From NCBI RefSeq assembly GCF_035582795.1, contig NC_134369.1, positions 56,668,001-56,732,000 on the forward strand: a stretch of DNA of 64,000 nt. The letters run 5' to 3'. The position numbers were made by a program, and so were the translations under genes. The stretch is from Mycteria americana. Lineage: Eukaryota > Chordata > Aves > Ciconiiformes > Ciconiidae. Below are positions 14,001-28,454 of the stretch, piece after piece; within the stretch, counting starts at the first letter, position 1; each line of letters starts with the position of its first letter. Under the pieces are notes generated by a model. It made no database searches. It saw only the letters and a program-made list of their open reading frames with translations, and had not been told where the DNA came from.

Positions 14001-17000
14001 CCCTTCATGAAAACGAGGAACACTTATTTCACAGTCTCAGCTACCTTTCCTCTCTACATTCTCAACCAGTTCCTCCCTACCGCTTGCAATCAAATGGAAA
14101 TTGAGCTCCCTTCTAGCTGTATTCTGAATAAACACATCACCAACGCCTTCCAAGAGTTTGCTGGACAATCTGTTCTGTATCTTTTTTTGCCTAATATATA
14201 TGCAGATGGCAAAGTCTCCATTATTTCCAAATCTGGAGCTTTGGCTGATTCTGCTAGCTGCTCTCAAACAGCCTTGTGTGCATGATCTGCTCTGTTTAGT
14301 GTCCCTGTGACACCACCCTTGTGCATTTCCTTCTTTATCATTATCCATATGTTAATATTATGGTAACATGGATTATCCCACTCTCAGTTGCGCAAATTCC
14401 CTTGTAACTGGGTTATTGTATTTAAGATTCCCAGCATTTCTTGTTCCTGTGTTTCTTGCATTCATATACAGATATCTGAGATGTTCAGGGAATTGACTCA
14501 CTGTCCTTCACATCCTCCTTATGACCCTTATGAACAGAAAGCAAAGATACCATCCCCCTTCTTTACAAGGTGGACTGAACATCTGCCCAATAATTTGTGG
14601 AACAGTGTTTCAGTGCTCAGAGAACCCAAACTCAGAGAATCCTTCTGCTGCTACCATTTATGCAGAAAAACGCTCATTTTCAAGATGTGTTTCTCACTTC
14701 CTTGCCCTTAATTCATAACTGGAAGAAGAAAAAAGAGTACAAGCTGAATCCCCCGCTGCCTCACCCTCGCTCTTTGCACCTTGCAGTTGCTTCTGATCCC
14801 TTCAGGCTCTCTCCTAGCAGTAACCTTGGCACTCACACAGATGATGAGCATGAGGAAATAATCAGTGAACTGGTGGGGCTTCCTCATCTCTTTCCAGGAG
14901 TTTGAATGCACTTCTCTTGCAACAGCAGGGCAGAGTATTGTATGGGTCTGCCCAGTTCAGGAGAGATTGATGCCACTTTTTGTTTCCTCCATGGAGGTTG
15001 TGTGTCTTAGGTCTTTTGGGGAATGTGCCTTTCCTTCCTTCACCCTCAGTGCTAAATCCTTGCTCGCTGCCTGGACCCTGGCTCTTTGCCTTCAAAAGCA
15101 GCTGACTTCTTGGAAGAGCAGCTTATTCACCCCCAGCTGCTGTTGCTTCTGCAGACTACTCCAGCTGGCCAGCTTTCCCTCTCTGCATGCTGACCTTAAT
15201 AAAGAGTTTGAGAAGCAAAGTAAGTTAATTAGAAGCTCCTGTTCTGCGGTACTCTCAGACTGTGCATGAAGACCCATATCCTGGAAAGGAGGAAGCTATG
15301 AAGCATTCACTGAGGATTTTTTGCCTTAGAAGGCCTCTGACTGAGAGGTGCATGAGAGGCCAGCATTGGCTGTACCGCAGCTGGGACTGACCCATGTTTT
15401 GCTTCCTGACGGTAGTGGTGCTGATCGTGCCAGGGAGATCTGCAATTCCACACTGAGCTGCAAGGCATTTCAGGGATAAATGAAATGTTATTAACAGGTT
15501 TTGGTTAATAATTAACAGTTAATGAAAACATGTAATTCCCGCTATGAGATCCAAGATGACGTTAAGAGTGTTAGCAAAGTTTCCTCTTAGGAGAGAAAAA
15601 GGAGGAAAAGTGGATAGAAAATCACACAAATATTGACACTCAGATTCTGATGAGTCTTTTAAATATGATGGTAAGATCTGAGAAGGCCATGTATGAACTT
15701 TTATACGCAGTAGTGGGGTCCTATTATTTTCACAGGATAACTCCTGGGGATGAGGGACTGTATCCCCAAGTCATCACAACCGAGGATTAGAATTTGCTGC
15801 ACCAGCCCACCATATATATAGAATGAGTAGTGTGCATATATCCTATGCAAAGCGTTCAAGCTAACAGAAGGCTTTACAGCAATTACCTGAATGAGATGGT
15901 TGCCCTGGAAGCCCCTTTTAAATAGAAGTAGGTTTAAGCTGTGTCAGATGTAGTTCTATGTTGACTGAGGATTCACGGGTCTTTGGATGCAGTGTATAGG
16001 TGCAGATCTTAACAGATAAAGTCAACCCCGAATGCAGTAAACTGAAATGGATAGAATATCACAGTGGTTTAAATTAATTATTTGTTGAAAGTCTGGTTTT
16101 GCTTATGTTTCGAGCTTTTGACTCCACCTCCCCTTTTGCCTTTGAAGTTAACGTTCATTGTATGCTGATCTTTGTTTTCTCCCAAGCACTTTCATCCTCT
16201 GCCCCAGGCCATCCCATGTACATGGGAGGAGATCTGTGCAAAAGGCCTTTTTAAAATCCCTCCTTAAAATTAACTTCTGCTATGAATCTTACGAGCAATG
16301 GTATGCTGGTACCGCTTGCTGTGCTGCATATGGCATTTGCCTTGTTGCTCCTCGCTTTTCCCACCACATGTACATTTATTTTTGGCTGAAGCTCTGCCCT
16401 TAAAAAATAAGGGAGCCTCATGTGCCAGAAGGTGTTACCTCGGTAAGACCAGCTTTGCTTCTGTAGACCTCTGCAGCTGCCTGGCGATGTGAAAGCAGAA
16501 GCTGCTTGTGAAAGTGTAAAGATAGGCCCCTGAGGCGTCATTGGGACAGTGACTCCACCAATTCCTTTTATGATAATGGAGAACAAAAATGAATTGATGT
16601 CAGATCCTGATAATTCCCCACCCTTGATGTCTGATTCTCTCTGTACTTCACTTTCTAAAGAGTTGCTTTATTGGGCCCGTTTAAATGACAGCGTAGCTCA
16701 TGCAGTAGTTTGTATGTAGATATATGGATAGTCTTGTGGCATAACATCTATTGGCAGTCCGTACCCTCCTGAATTAAACCTGTGCTCTGGAGGGACCAAC
16801 CCAGGGTTAGGCACTGTGAGCAAAAGTCTTTTCTCACAGCAGTGGAGCTAGTGCAGCCGAGCTGTTACATCCACACATCACTACTTGGGGATATTAACCT
16901 GACTCCGAGAGTAGTACAGATGTTTAGCAAGGTGTTGGGCATTTCCAGAGCTAGCATCACCTCTACCAGATCAGGAATGTCTGCATTTCTTTGCTGCACA

Positions 17001-17029
17001 CCACGTGCACCAGACGTGCCTTTAGGTTC
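14001..17029. other. Intergenic stretch, nothing recognised
   Basis: No gene, RNA gene or identifiable repeat was seen. ORFs of about 100-134 codons near 14.4-15.3 kb overlap each other on both strands and look like chance open frames in moderately GC-rich DNA. Confidence 0.5.
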
Positions 17030-17576
17030 TGTCCTGGTTTCAGCTGGGATAGAGTTAATTTTCTTCCTCGTAGCTGGTATAGTGCTGTGTTTTGGATTTA
17101 GGATGAGAATAATGTGATAACACACTGATGTTTTAGTTGTTGCTAAGCAGTGCTTACACTAGTCAAGGACTTTTCAGCTTCCCATGCTCTGCCAGGTGCA
17201 CAAGAAGCTGGGAGGGGGCACAGCCAGGACGGCTGACCCCAACTGGCCAAAGGGCTATTCCATACCATATGGCGTCATGCTCAGTATAGAAACTGGGGGG
17301 AGTTGGCCAGGGAGCAGTGATTGCTGCTCGGGGCCAGGCTGGGCATCGGTCAGCGGGTGGTGAGCAATTGCATTGTGCATCACTTGTTTTGTACATTCTT
17401 TTATCATCATTATTATTATTATCTCTTCCTTTGCTGCCCTATTAAACTGTCTTCATCTCAACCCATGGGTTTTACTTTTTTTCTGATTCTCTCCCCCATC
17501 CCACTGGGGGCGGGGGGGGGAGGGTGAGCGAGCGGCTGTGTGGTGCTTAGTTGCTGACTGGGTTTAAACCACAACA
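17030..17576 (+). mobile_element. Solo LTR of an endogenous retrovirus (copy 1)
   Basis: A 547-bp element begins TGTCCTGGTTTCAGCTGGGA and ends TTTAAACCACAACA, the expected TG...CA termini. It is flanked by an imperfect 5-bp target duplication, GGTTC on the left and GATTC on the right. Inside are a CRE-like TGGCGTCA (17270-17277), a decayed TATA-like TATAGAA just downstream, and an ATTAAA polyadenylation-type hexamer at 17451-17456, giving U3-R-U5 order on the plus strand. Its 3' half differs from the copies at 27.9 and 33.2 kb, so it is a separate subfamily. No internal viral genes are present, so this is a recombined single LTR. Confidence 0.88.
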
Positions 17577-20500
17577 GATTCCTATGGGCAGAATTCACTT
17601 TCAGTCTGTAATTCTCTGTGAGCAAACTTTGGACATGAAAATGAGCGTTGCAGGCAGAAGACAAAGATGTCAAAGACCACCCACTGAAACGAATGACCTG
17701 GCTCTGGACTGTGCCCCAGGATTACATCATCCTCCAGAGTTGAACATGGCAATTACTTTGTGATGCCTACCCACAACAGAAGAAAAAGCCAAAAGGTTAT
17801 GTGTTCTTGGGATCTGATGAAAAAAGAAACAATGAGTGCGGTGATTTTAAAAGTAGGCATTTATCCAAATTGGACGAATCAGGGTACTAAGGCTTGCTTG
17901 CTTTTGCAAGAATGCCTCCAGCTAATGACTACCAGCCATTGGGATCAGTTTTGTGTCTTGTCCAAAATACAATGTGTTGTACTATGGGCCGTCTCCTCCC
18001 TCTGTCTGGGTTGGCCCACTGCCTCTGTCTTCAGTTGTACAATGCCAGCTCATACCAGCTGGGACTCTAGACTATCATTTGCTTATTCATCAGATTCCAA
18101 GGGAAAAACATAAATAGTACTTAGCTATCTTACTGCTCCCTACAGAAAAACTAAGGGCTCTTATCTTCATTTAAACAGAAGGGAAAAGTCAAATATTGTT
18201 AAAGGTAAATTCTTGAAATTTTGGTGTCTCAAGTAAAAGGGCAAAAAGCTGATGTTGTCCCACTAAAATTGATGGGAACATTGTCACTGACTGGTGGATG
18301 TAGGATGAATCCCCAAACTGAAATAAAGGCCGTTTATGAAAGTAGAATAGTTTTCAGAGGAATTCAGCATTTCATCGCTTCTACCAGTGTTAGCAATATA
18401 TCGATTATTTTTGTGATTGTAGATAAAGGCAGCAGCCAGTTTGGGTCCTTACCATATACAGAAATATCTGTTGAAAGAACTTGCAAAATGCTCAGCCTTT
18501 CTCAAAAGCAATTGCTTTGTACTGGAACAGCTGCAGCCAGAAACAGAAAGCAGCTTCCTCTACTGTTGCCCTGCACTGCCCAGGAAGCCCCATTCAGTCT
18601 CTGGTCGGTTAGACTGCCTGCCAGGTCCCCAGCACATCCAAGAGCAGCCGTACAGCACTGTACTGTTCAGAGGCTCAGACTCTGAAGTGGACTTTGCTGG
18701 CATTTAGCTGTGCCAGGACAGCTGGAGGAATCCTAGCCTAGAGTCACATCAAGTAATCTCTGTATTCCAGCTCTTCTACCAGTTGACCGTATCATTTGAG
18801 CTTACAGAACAAAAATGCTGTATACTGTATACATCAGTCAAAAGCATATCAGAGAATATCTTTTGTCCCAGGTTGCAAGCAAGTTTTAAGTTGTTTTTCA
18901 TGCTACTTACTTAGGTGGATAAAAATCTTAGCCTTCAGGAGAACAAAACCAGAGCAAAGTCACTGTATACCCAACCAGATGTAGGTAAATATGAGTCTGC
19001 TTTGTGTTGTGCAATGATTTAGTGCCATCTACAGTGTGAAATGGGTCTCGAAGATCAAAAGCTGTCAGAGGGTTAAATTACATGCAAAGCAAAACAGCAT
19101 GCACAAAAAATTACCTTATGATTTTAAAACAAATAAAGACATGATACAAAGCCAGAAGACATTAAATTAAAAGCTTGGTATGTATTAAAATAGCAACAGA
19201 AGATTTAATGCTGTTTAATAAGATTTGTGCTTTTGAATATGCTTGATTTCAACATAGGTCGATGTATTCATATATTATGGGATTTTTTTTTTCTCAGCTC
19301 ATTTATTTTTTGCTATTGTTGATCAAACTGAGCTTGAAGTAAACGACAAATTAAAAAGTCACCTGGTGCCCTTCTTAATAAGGTTTATGCAACAGCATAC
19401 CAAATCTTCTCTGGGTCCTCTGCTGTCATCGGTACGACTTACCTAGACTTCAGGAGGAGAGAATCAGGCCTCTGTTAAGTAAATTCCATTTTGTGGAGTT
19501 TTCCTTGTTAGTGCAGTCACTCAAAACGTAGGAGCATGTCACCCTTTCTTGAAGTGCTGTGCTCTTGACCAAAACACATGAACATTTTATTGCCCTTAAC
19601 TTGTCCACCTAGGAAGTTCTCTCCATTATCTCTTCTCTTACGTGCTCTGGTCAGGCAGTAAATCAAAAGGTTGTTGTTGTCCCCCCCCGATGATAAACTA
19701 AATCATTCACTTCTTTCTCCCCTGTACAGTCTTGCAGTGAGAGAGCTGAGCCTAGTTGCTGTTCAGCTTTTATATGTCATAAATACAATTTGGGATGAAA
19801 AATGAGTTTCTGACAATTGGACGTGGACTGATCCTAAACTCTTACACAAATTGGCAGTCAGGCTCTGAATCACTGCAAGGGCAGCTTCCCAATTTCTGCA
19901 GTACCCAAGTGCCCAGGCGGGACCTCTAATAGTGATCTCTGAGAGACACTGAGAATGACTTCTCTATTTGCCATTAATGATATTTCTAAAATTAAATGGA
20001 TTTGAGAATAGGAACTGAAGCAGCAGGCTCTGATCTCAAGATCCCTGACAATCTTCCTCACTGCTCTCCTTTCTCTCCTTTCCTCTTCTTTGCTTGTATT
20101 CCTCCTCAGTATTTATAAGTCTTTGCAATTAGATCCATTCTTATGTCAGTGATGATATATTTATTGTCCTTAGGGTAATACACTGACAAAATCAATAGCG
20201 TATTTTCTCCTTCTCTATACACACTATGCAGAGCAGGCTTATTAAATGTTGAAGCAATACTTGCAGTAATATAATGCACCAGCCTTTCTTTCTGGTAAAT
20301 TCATAAGTAATTAGAAATACCAGTTTTCATGTATTAGTAGGGACATTGCTAGGTCCATGGAGAGGGCGCACACCAATCTTGAAAGTCTCATTATTTTCTG
20401 AACCTGGCAGTAGTCAGGCATAGATTCATCCCATCAAACGTCAGTACTTATCCAAGGTATCTTTGTTAGGAGCACAGTCACTCTTAAAGTCAGTAGAGGA

Positions 20501-21112
20501 AGAAAGGCATCTGCATGGTAGAGTCAGATCTTAGGTGCACGTTGGTAGGAAGGGAAGATCTAAACAATGAAGAAATAAAAAAACAACGATAGAAGGAATC
20601 TGTGGTGTCCATGCTCCTAACTTAGATCCCTCAATAAAGTCTGGGGGATGAATTCAATGGAGACTGGAGTTGAGAGGAAAGAGACTATTTTTTTTTCAGG
20701 ATAAAACCAGTTGTAGAATTATGAACAAGAAATTTGTTGCGCCTGTATTCAAGGACACAAGAATTATTCAGCTGCTTTTCTTAAAAGCCGGATTATGTTA
20801 AAGTACTTGCCTTCAATTTTTCTTCTGCACAGAAACAGCCTGTGGAATATCAAACACTGGGTAAATGCTCAAGGCAAAAGGATGTCTACAGTTAACTTGT
20901 AAATGGTTTGTTTATTCACAATGTACCGATGACTTGAGCGTTATTAAGCCCGCTTTGGCAATGCTCTTGAGCGACATGTATTCTGGGTTATAAACATGCA
21001 GCATCTGATTCCAGCGGTTGGTTCCTTCGTCTCATAGACTCTTGGATTCAGGAGCAACTTCACTGAAGCCGACGAGCTTTCCCGCCTTAACCCGGCAGAG
21101 AGCTCAGCCCTG

Positions 21113-21131
21113 CGGACCGCAGGTGGCAGTG
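21113..21131 (+). promoter_or_regulatory. Candidate CTCF binding site
   Basis: The 19-mer CGGACCGCAGGTGGCAGTG fits 17 of 19 positions of the CTCF core pattern YGRCCASYAGRKGGCRSYV. It includes the invariant AG..GGC core and sits in a small CpG-richer patch between the two promoters. Motif match only; no occupancy data can be seen from sequence. Confidence 0.5.
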
Positions 21132-24100
21132 TTTGCGCGGTAAAGACACAAAAAGCCCCGGTCGTGGCTCGAAGAGAGCCAGGTTACCCTGAGCTGGGGT
21201 GCTGTGCTCATCTTTAGCGTTATGCTGGGAGTCGGTTTGGCCCAGTCCCACTGCTGCATTCAGGAAAACCACTTCCAGCCTTTTTTCCCCAAAAGTGCTT
21301 CTAAGAGCCTTTAAGTGCAGTTTAAGCAAGCATTCCAGTAAGGTTCAGAACAAAAACGTAATGAATTTATGTTAAAACACATCTAGATTGTTTCTATCCT
21401 AGAAACAGACATTGGAATAATTTCTGTTTGCAAATTGGAAAGTGTGGTGTTCTGTATCTGAAGAGGTGGCTAAGAGGAGAATCACCGCCAAGTCTTTTAT
21501 ATTCTACTATGCTTATTATTGATCTGCAATTTATAGAAAAATAGAATATTTCTCATATCAGGCACATTTATAAATATGAAGTGTATTTAATTTTATTGAG
21601 GACAGATTTTTTGATGTGTCCAAGCAGTAGAAATATAATTGTTTTTCTTCCAAATATAAAACCTATTGCAAGAAAGCTACAACATTAGAAATTGGCCCTG
21701 CTCTAATTTTTCTCATTAAAATAAATTTAAAAAAAAACACCTTCCAAAAAAACAGAGTAATTGTGGTTACTTCTTTTTCAAATTAGATACTTAAACTTCA
21801 CCATAGTTCTACTGGTTAAATACCACCAGCAGTACAACTGTCCTAAATTTACATTGCTGTAAGACTTCTGTTTTGAATTCCTCTGTATCTTGATGCATCT
21901 TTAATCTTTTATGACAGTGATAGTTCAGAAACTAGTTCACTCTGACTGAAATGTTTTCATCTGTGAAAAAGCAAAGACAATCAGAAATAGTCTTTCAAAG
22001 ATAATATCAAGGGTTTTATTTGTGGGAGTATTACTGTAGATAGACCAGAAAAAAAAAAAAGAGTGGTTAAAAATTCTCTCCTCAATGATGTCATTGTTTA
22101 TTACATTTTATCAGGACTGACAAAACGGTAGATCGGTAGATTAGTGATCAGAAGTCCTGAAGACTGATTTTCAGAGAAGTTGCAACATGTGTCGTAGTTC
22201 TGCATGTAATCTAATAAAGCATTTCACCTATCGCAGAACAGGCGAAGTGGCTGTCGTACGTTGTGATTTCAAACTAGAATGATGTGATTGTCATGTGAAA
22301 CCTGCAGGCCAAGGGAGGAGAGATGGTCTGGAAGGTGTTCATCTTCCGTTCAGCTAGGGACGCTGCCTTTTCTGGCTCTTGCATGGGGTTCTCATACAAG
22401 CTTGGAGAATCTAGTTGATCTCTCTGTGTCATAATTTCCTGACTGTAAGCAATAGTGACCCGTCCATTCTCTTTAAAATAAAGATTTCAATATAAGGAGG
22501 GTTAAAAATTCTCTGTGCTGCAGGCTTGGTTTCCTCTGAAACCAAGTACCTCGGAAAATATGGACCAGCATTAACTTCCTGCACACCCGCTTCAACTTTT
22601 TAAATAAAATAAACAAGCGGTCTCATGCTAAAATAAAACTGCTCAAACAGCCTTACACTATTATCCAGAATTTTCCCCCAGGAGCAGATGAGGGAGACAA
22701 TGAACTACAACATGAGAGGGTCAGTGCTGTCATAGTGTACCTTAAATGGAAAGTGCTTTGCTCTGGCACTGATGGGGATGTTCTAACCTGTATCACTGTA
22801 GCAGTGGCTAGAGAATCTGCCCTCCCAGCTAAGATGTGAGGAAATGGTACTAGCTAATGAACATATAAGAAGGGACCTCAGTAACTCACAATTAAATTAT
22901 TCCAGTGGTAGCAGTCTAAAGAGCAAACACTCTTAAAAGCAGAGCTCTGAAAGAGAGAAAGAGCAAGAAACCATCCTGTGGGATCAGAAATGTTGGGAAA
23001 AATTCAGAATGTATTTTTAAGGTAGCAGAGAAGAAGAAAGCTGCTGGATAAACCGTGCCAGGAGAGCTTTGAAGTCCTCCTGCCACCCTGAAGGGACCAA
23101 TAACAAACCCAGGAACAGCAAAAGGCTTTTCAAATCTAAATTTAATGTGAGAAAACTTCTGGTGTTCAGAAGCAGCATGTAAGTAGTGTCTGGAGGGCTG
23201 GAAATGCAAGTGTAGGTGAGGCTGGAGCAGGCTGAGCATCCCCATCTTAGTATATGGGTACTAAAAGACATACAGTGAGGAGTAAAAAGGCCAGTGCTGA
23301 GCCAAGAACAGCTGAGCCTTTTTTGGGGGAATTTGACAAATACTGTTCACTGCTGTGTAAAAATACATAGACTGGCTGTAAAGGCCAGGGTGCAGCACTA
23401 CTGTGAGCAGAGGGCTATGGCAACGGGGAAGATTGGTTTGGAATTTACAGCTGAGTAGTTGGAAGGTTTGCTAGAAAAATAAGATTATGTCTCATTTTCT
23501 AGTGAACGTGCAGAAAGCTGGAAAATAATTGCCAAGCATGATAAGATTAACAAGAACTACTGTTGCTATTGTAGGACAGTGTTTGACTTCATTTTAATAT
23601 AGGAATTAATGCTAGTGTGGTCTGTGCAGGAGATAGAAGATGAAAGGAGAATCTCAGTATAACTTTATGAATTTCTAATTCCTCACAGCTGTAGAGAAAA
23701 ATAAAGTTAATGTAGAAAGCTTGAAATTCAAAATCTAAAGACCTGAAAACAAATAGAAGAACCTGAAAACTGTTATTTTAAAATATCATGTATCATATAT
23801 CTAGGACAATCTCTTGGTGTTAGAGGGTCTGTCTCAGGAAGTTTGGTTGCTTAGGCTTATCTACTGCATGTTTAGCTGCTATTGCCACGGCTGATGAATG
23901 CAAATCACTCTTTTGCTCTCTAGAGGCATTTAAACACCTCTTGAACATATTTATTTCTGGACAAATTCTGTACTTGTTACAGCCAGGTAGGATACTTAGT
24001 GAATGAGGAGGATTTACAGGAAAAAACCTTGTTGTTTCTTCCTCCATAAAACTGAGCAAGTAAATTTACCGAGATAACAAAACCACAGAACTGGTAAAAT

Positions 24101-27100
24101 ACATGCCAGACATATCTGTTTAACCACTGATCCACTATTGTTTGTGTAAACTGCTAACTCTTTGCTCTTCCCACCTTGCTAACATATTCTGCACATTGTC
24201 AAAAAACCTCAAGCTGAGGCTCTCACCACCACCACTATGTTGCAGGCTGTCTTGGAAATGACCTTGGAGGCTGTACTCTGACAAGGAGCCTAGAGAAGGA
24301 TGCCATAGTTGTCTGCTTCTGGCTTTTGGTAATTAAAAGCAGGAGAAAGCACAGAAGAAATGAATAAAATGACTGCCAGATGTCTGATCGCTATTGGTGA
24401 AAGCTGACTAGCTATAAACCAGCCCCAGTCTGCAAGCTGAGTTGCTAAATTAGCATGGTGCAGGTTCTGGGCTAATAGCTCCTAAGCTTGGGCTTAGCAC
24501 TACGGCACCGTAACTCTCCAGCTTCCGTCCAGATTTGCATGGGGAGGAGTGGACGCATCCCTCTCTGTGCTTGCCCAGCTACTTCTGTTCTTAAATAATC
24601 TCCTACCAGTAATGCTGATAACATTTTTCTTCCTTTGCCTGTTACCGTGTCATGCATTCTGCTTTGATGCTGGATCCAGGCAGGTGGCTTGACCTTACCC
24701 GATCCTCTGTCCCTGCTGTGGATGGCTGCTCTCCCAGCAGGCTGCTTCACAGCTTCTTTGTACACCTGGATTAGTGACGTTTTGGGTAGGATGTAGAGGA
24801 AGGAGACAGTCTCTGCGTTGGGGGGCAGGGAATTATTTTATTTGAGGTACTGGTCATTTACTGGTCAGATCATTTTGTGGACGAAGGTGGTAAGTGAACT
24901 GCAAGTGTGGGCAAATGGAAATTTCAGAGGGTGTGTAATTGGGGGTGCAAATAATTTGTGTGGAGAGGCACATGCATATAGGGGAAAGAAGACTCTTAAG
25001 GCTCTAGTAGATAGGAAGAGACAGTTTTCTCCATTTTGCCTCACAGCATCATCAGCAGAGACAGACTCCTCCCATCTGCTGGGCTCAGCAGCATCACTCT
25101 GTGAGCGGGCGGGAGGTGGCTGCATCATCCCAAGGTGCTCCCTTCCCAGAGGGCAGGCACATACACACACGCCTGCTGGTGCTGACCCAAGGACAGCAGC
25201 TACCCAATATATTTAGGTTTGTGTTGGTGCTGCCTGCACCCAACTTAACAATGAAGGGACTTGACTGTCAAGCAGAAGGACTCCTTGCATTCTTTGGAAA
25301 GAATTCAGCATCCTACAGGCTTTGAGCAATAGAAAATAGCAAAGCACTGGGAAAACCCTCAAAGCAGTAGTTGCTGGCTGGTCAGGATACCCCAGCCGTG
25401 CTCTTCCCTCACTGGGATAAAACGATGAGTCCTATAATGCACCACGGATCCCGACTCTTCCGCTTCAGGTCTGCCGGTTGGAGCAGCCGCTGCATCCACA
25501 GCTCCCCACCCGAGGAAAAAGTGGGACTGGTGGTGAGTTCTGTCTTTGTGCCCTCACTTTTCCTCTTCTCACCCACTGGGTGCGAGTCCCAGACTTCTCA
25601 GGAAGAGCTTTCTCTTTCTGTTCTTTCCCATACAGACAGCATAGGTTTTCTTCACCCCAGCTAGAAGCCAGCTGTCCCCAGGAACTCCCTTCTACTCCGT
25701 GCAGAAGTTCTTCTCTTCCTACCTCCTAGATGGCAAATTTGTTCCTGAGAGGAAGGGAATGCTCTCACAGCATCCTACAGAGACATGCATCACAAATTCC
25801 CATTTCTGTGGAGTGCCTTTTTAATGAGTTTTGATTATACTCCCCAGCACAGCTACTCTAATATGTGATTATAGAAGACATAACTAAATTTTTAGCAGCA
25901 ACTCTCTCCCGTATTATATCAACTCCCAGTGTTAGATACCCAAAGTTCTTGTATATGATTAGTGGTGAGCTGCACTACTGTAACTATTAAGCAAGTAATA
26001 CTGTTTCTATAAAGATTTTATTCATAAAAAGCTCAAGAAATAGGCACAAAATATACTGACTCTGTAGGAAAATAAGAAATTTGTCTTTTAATGTGTCTTT
26101 TATGCTTTTAAATGTGTCTGTGCATGGCATGGAGTAAGAGAATTTTTTTTTCCAACTGCCATGCATTACTAGTGCTTCTAGTCCAAACATGTAAAATAAT
26201 CCTCTGTGGATTATTTTTCCTTTAGAATCTGTCACATTTCTGGGATTATAGCTACAGAAGTTCAATAATATAACGTAATTTGATTGGCAATAGACTGCTT
26301 ACCCTGGGAGCATTCCAGTTTGTTTAGCTTTATTTAACCTTATTTCCTTTAATTTAGGAGACAATCATTGGATTCTCAGCATTTTCACTGGCAGTGCTTG
26401 GACCAGCTGGATGGTTCCTGTGTCATCTTTCAAGCTATAAAAAGAAATAGAAAACATCCTTTCAAAATTAACGTCTGGAGCTGTCATACTCCTAACTTGG
26501 ACTCTCCTGAAAGGGAGAACACAGGCTTGAGGGCCAGTTTAAAACAAAATTATTGAACCATGAATTCAGGTTTTATGAATGTCACATTGCTTCCATATGA
26601 AAAAAACATGTCCAGATAGAGAATATGGCTAACTAAAGTCCCAGTTCACACACTATCATCAGTCCTGTGGGACAGGTCCCAGGTCAGAAAGCTTTTGCAG
26701 GTATTGTAGAACTGGACCCAGACATAAAATGGTGTAGTGATGCAAAATAGTGGTAGGTCTGCTCTTCCATCTTCCGCTGCAGTTGGACCAGTCTGAATCT
26801 GTCATCAGGTACCATCAAAACTTTAAACTAAATAAATGGGAGAAAATACAGAAAAAATATTTTTATACTACTTTCATTTATACTTATCTCACACAAAAAC
26901 TCTGAGAGGTTAAAATTATTTTCTTGAAAGTTTATCTTTAACCTTTACATGTGTTCTTTTGATGTGTTCCCCTACCTATTCTACTTTTCCACCAGAATAA
27001 ATGTTTTTCTGCAGGTCATGATTGTCAGATACTTCGATTTATTTTCAATTTTTAGATTAGAATTTGTGACATTTGAGAAATTTTCCCATGTTTGCTATTT

Positions 27101-27247
27101 GTAATGAATACTATGATAAATACTTCGAAGTCTAGACTGTATTTGAAATAAGTACAACACTTGTTATGCCATGTTATATGTATTATAAAGGAATGTCTTC
27201 TAATGATTTCATGTCTGTCTTGCAAAAAAATACAGAATATTAACCTT

Positions 27248-27287
27248 TTGTGATGCTTAAGTATTAGTTGTGATGCTTAAGCATTAG
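27248..27287 (+). repeat. 20-bp tandem duplication
   Basis: TTGTGATGCTTAAGTATTAG is followed directly by TTGTGATGCTTAAGCATTAG. The two copies differ at one base (T/C). Confidence 0.9.
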
Positions 27288-27877
27288 TAGAATATAATTT
27301 ATAATTCCATCAAGTAATTTGTAATGTCTAATATCAAAACAGATTCTGAAAGTAGGGCTGTGAATGTGTAAAAATGTACATTCTTGCTGTACTTCTAAAG
27401 TATGATTTTCAAATAAATTGTCTGAGTTCCCTTCAGTCTTTTAACCACAACTGAAGTTTTCAGAGTGAGAACCCTGACTGTTTAAAGAAAGCGGTATTGG
27501 TTTATTTTTTCCAAAAAACTATAGCTTTGTCACTGAATTGAACAGCCTGATCTGAAAGCCTGGTTACGTATGTGGAAAGTTTCCCACAGATTTTGATGAG
27601 TTTTGGATAGGTGCCTACATTCCTGGTATCCAGAGAAAAACCCATGCCAGTAACTGAAATGCTTGCCCTGCATCTGACAAATGCTTGTGCCTGCTTGTCC
27701 TGCATCTGATTTTGTCATCCATCTCTCAAGGTAAAATGCATACTTGGGGTATGTGAGTGAAACACTGAGAATTGCACTAGATTAAATGCGGTAAAGAAGT
27801 AATCTGGTGTTTAATATCTGGCAATATAGATATATAGGGTTGTTTATATTGAAGCAGGGATAATTTTTAGAATCTAC

Positions 27878-28454
27878 TGTCATGGTTTAACCCCAGCTGG
27901 CAACTCAGCCCCACCCAGCCGCTCACTCACTCCCCCCACAGTGGGATGGGGGAGAGAATCAGAAGAGTAAAAGTAAGAAAACTCGTGGGTTGAGATAAAG
28001 ACAGTTTAATAGGTAAAGCAAAAGCCACACACACGAGCAAAGCAAAACAAGGAATTAATTCGCTACTTCCCATGGGCAGGCAGGTGTTCAGCCATCTCCA
28101 GGAAAGCAGGGCTCCATCATGCCTAACGGTTACTTGGGAAGACAAACACCATCACTCCGAACGTGCCCCCCTTCCTTCTTCTTCCCCAGCTTTATATACT
28201 GAGCATGATGTCATATGGTATGGAATAGCCCTTTGGCCAGTTTGGATGAACTGTCTTGGCTGTGTCCCCTCCCAACTTCTTCTGCACCTGGCAGAGCATG
28301 GAAAGCTGAAAAGTCCTTGACTAGTGCAAACATTACTTGGCAACAACTAAGACAGCAGTGTGTTATCAACACTGTTTTCAGCACAAATCCAAAACATAGC
28401 CCCATACTAGATATTATGAAGAAAATTAACTCTATCCCAGGCAAAACCAGCACA
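27878..28454 (-). mobile_element. Solo LTR of an endogenous retrovirus (copy 2, minus orientation)
   Basis: A 577-bp element of the same family, inverted. On the plus strand it starts TGTCATGGTTTAACCCCAGC (the U5 end) and ends GGCAAAACCAGCACA (the U3 tip). The flanks are TCTAC and TTTAC, a 5-bp target duplication with one mismatch. On the minus strand an intact TATATAAAG box lies at 28198-28190, just downstream of a CRE-like TGACATCA (28213-28206), and ATTAAA lies at 28010-28005. It is close in sequence to copy 3 over the segment from U3 to the start of U5. There are no internal genes. Confidence 0.9.

Larger units (their letters stand above)
17577..27877. other. Intergenic stretch with few landmarks
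   Basis: No gene was recognised in these 10 kb. Local features are a GC/CpG-richer patch at about 21.05-21.26 kb with a CTCF-like motif, and a 20-bp tandem duplication at 27248-27287. ORFs near 18.2-18.7, 23.0 and 25.0-25.7 kb lack splice framing and family resemblance. Confidence 0.5.
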
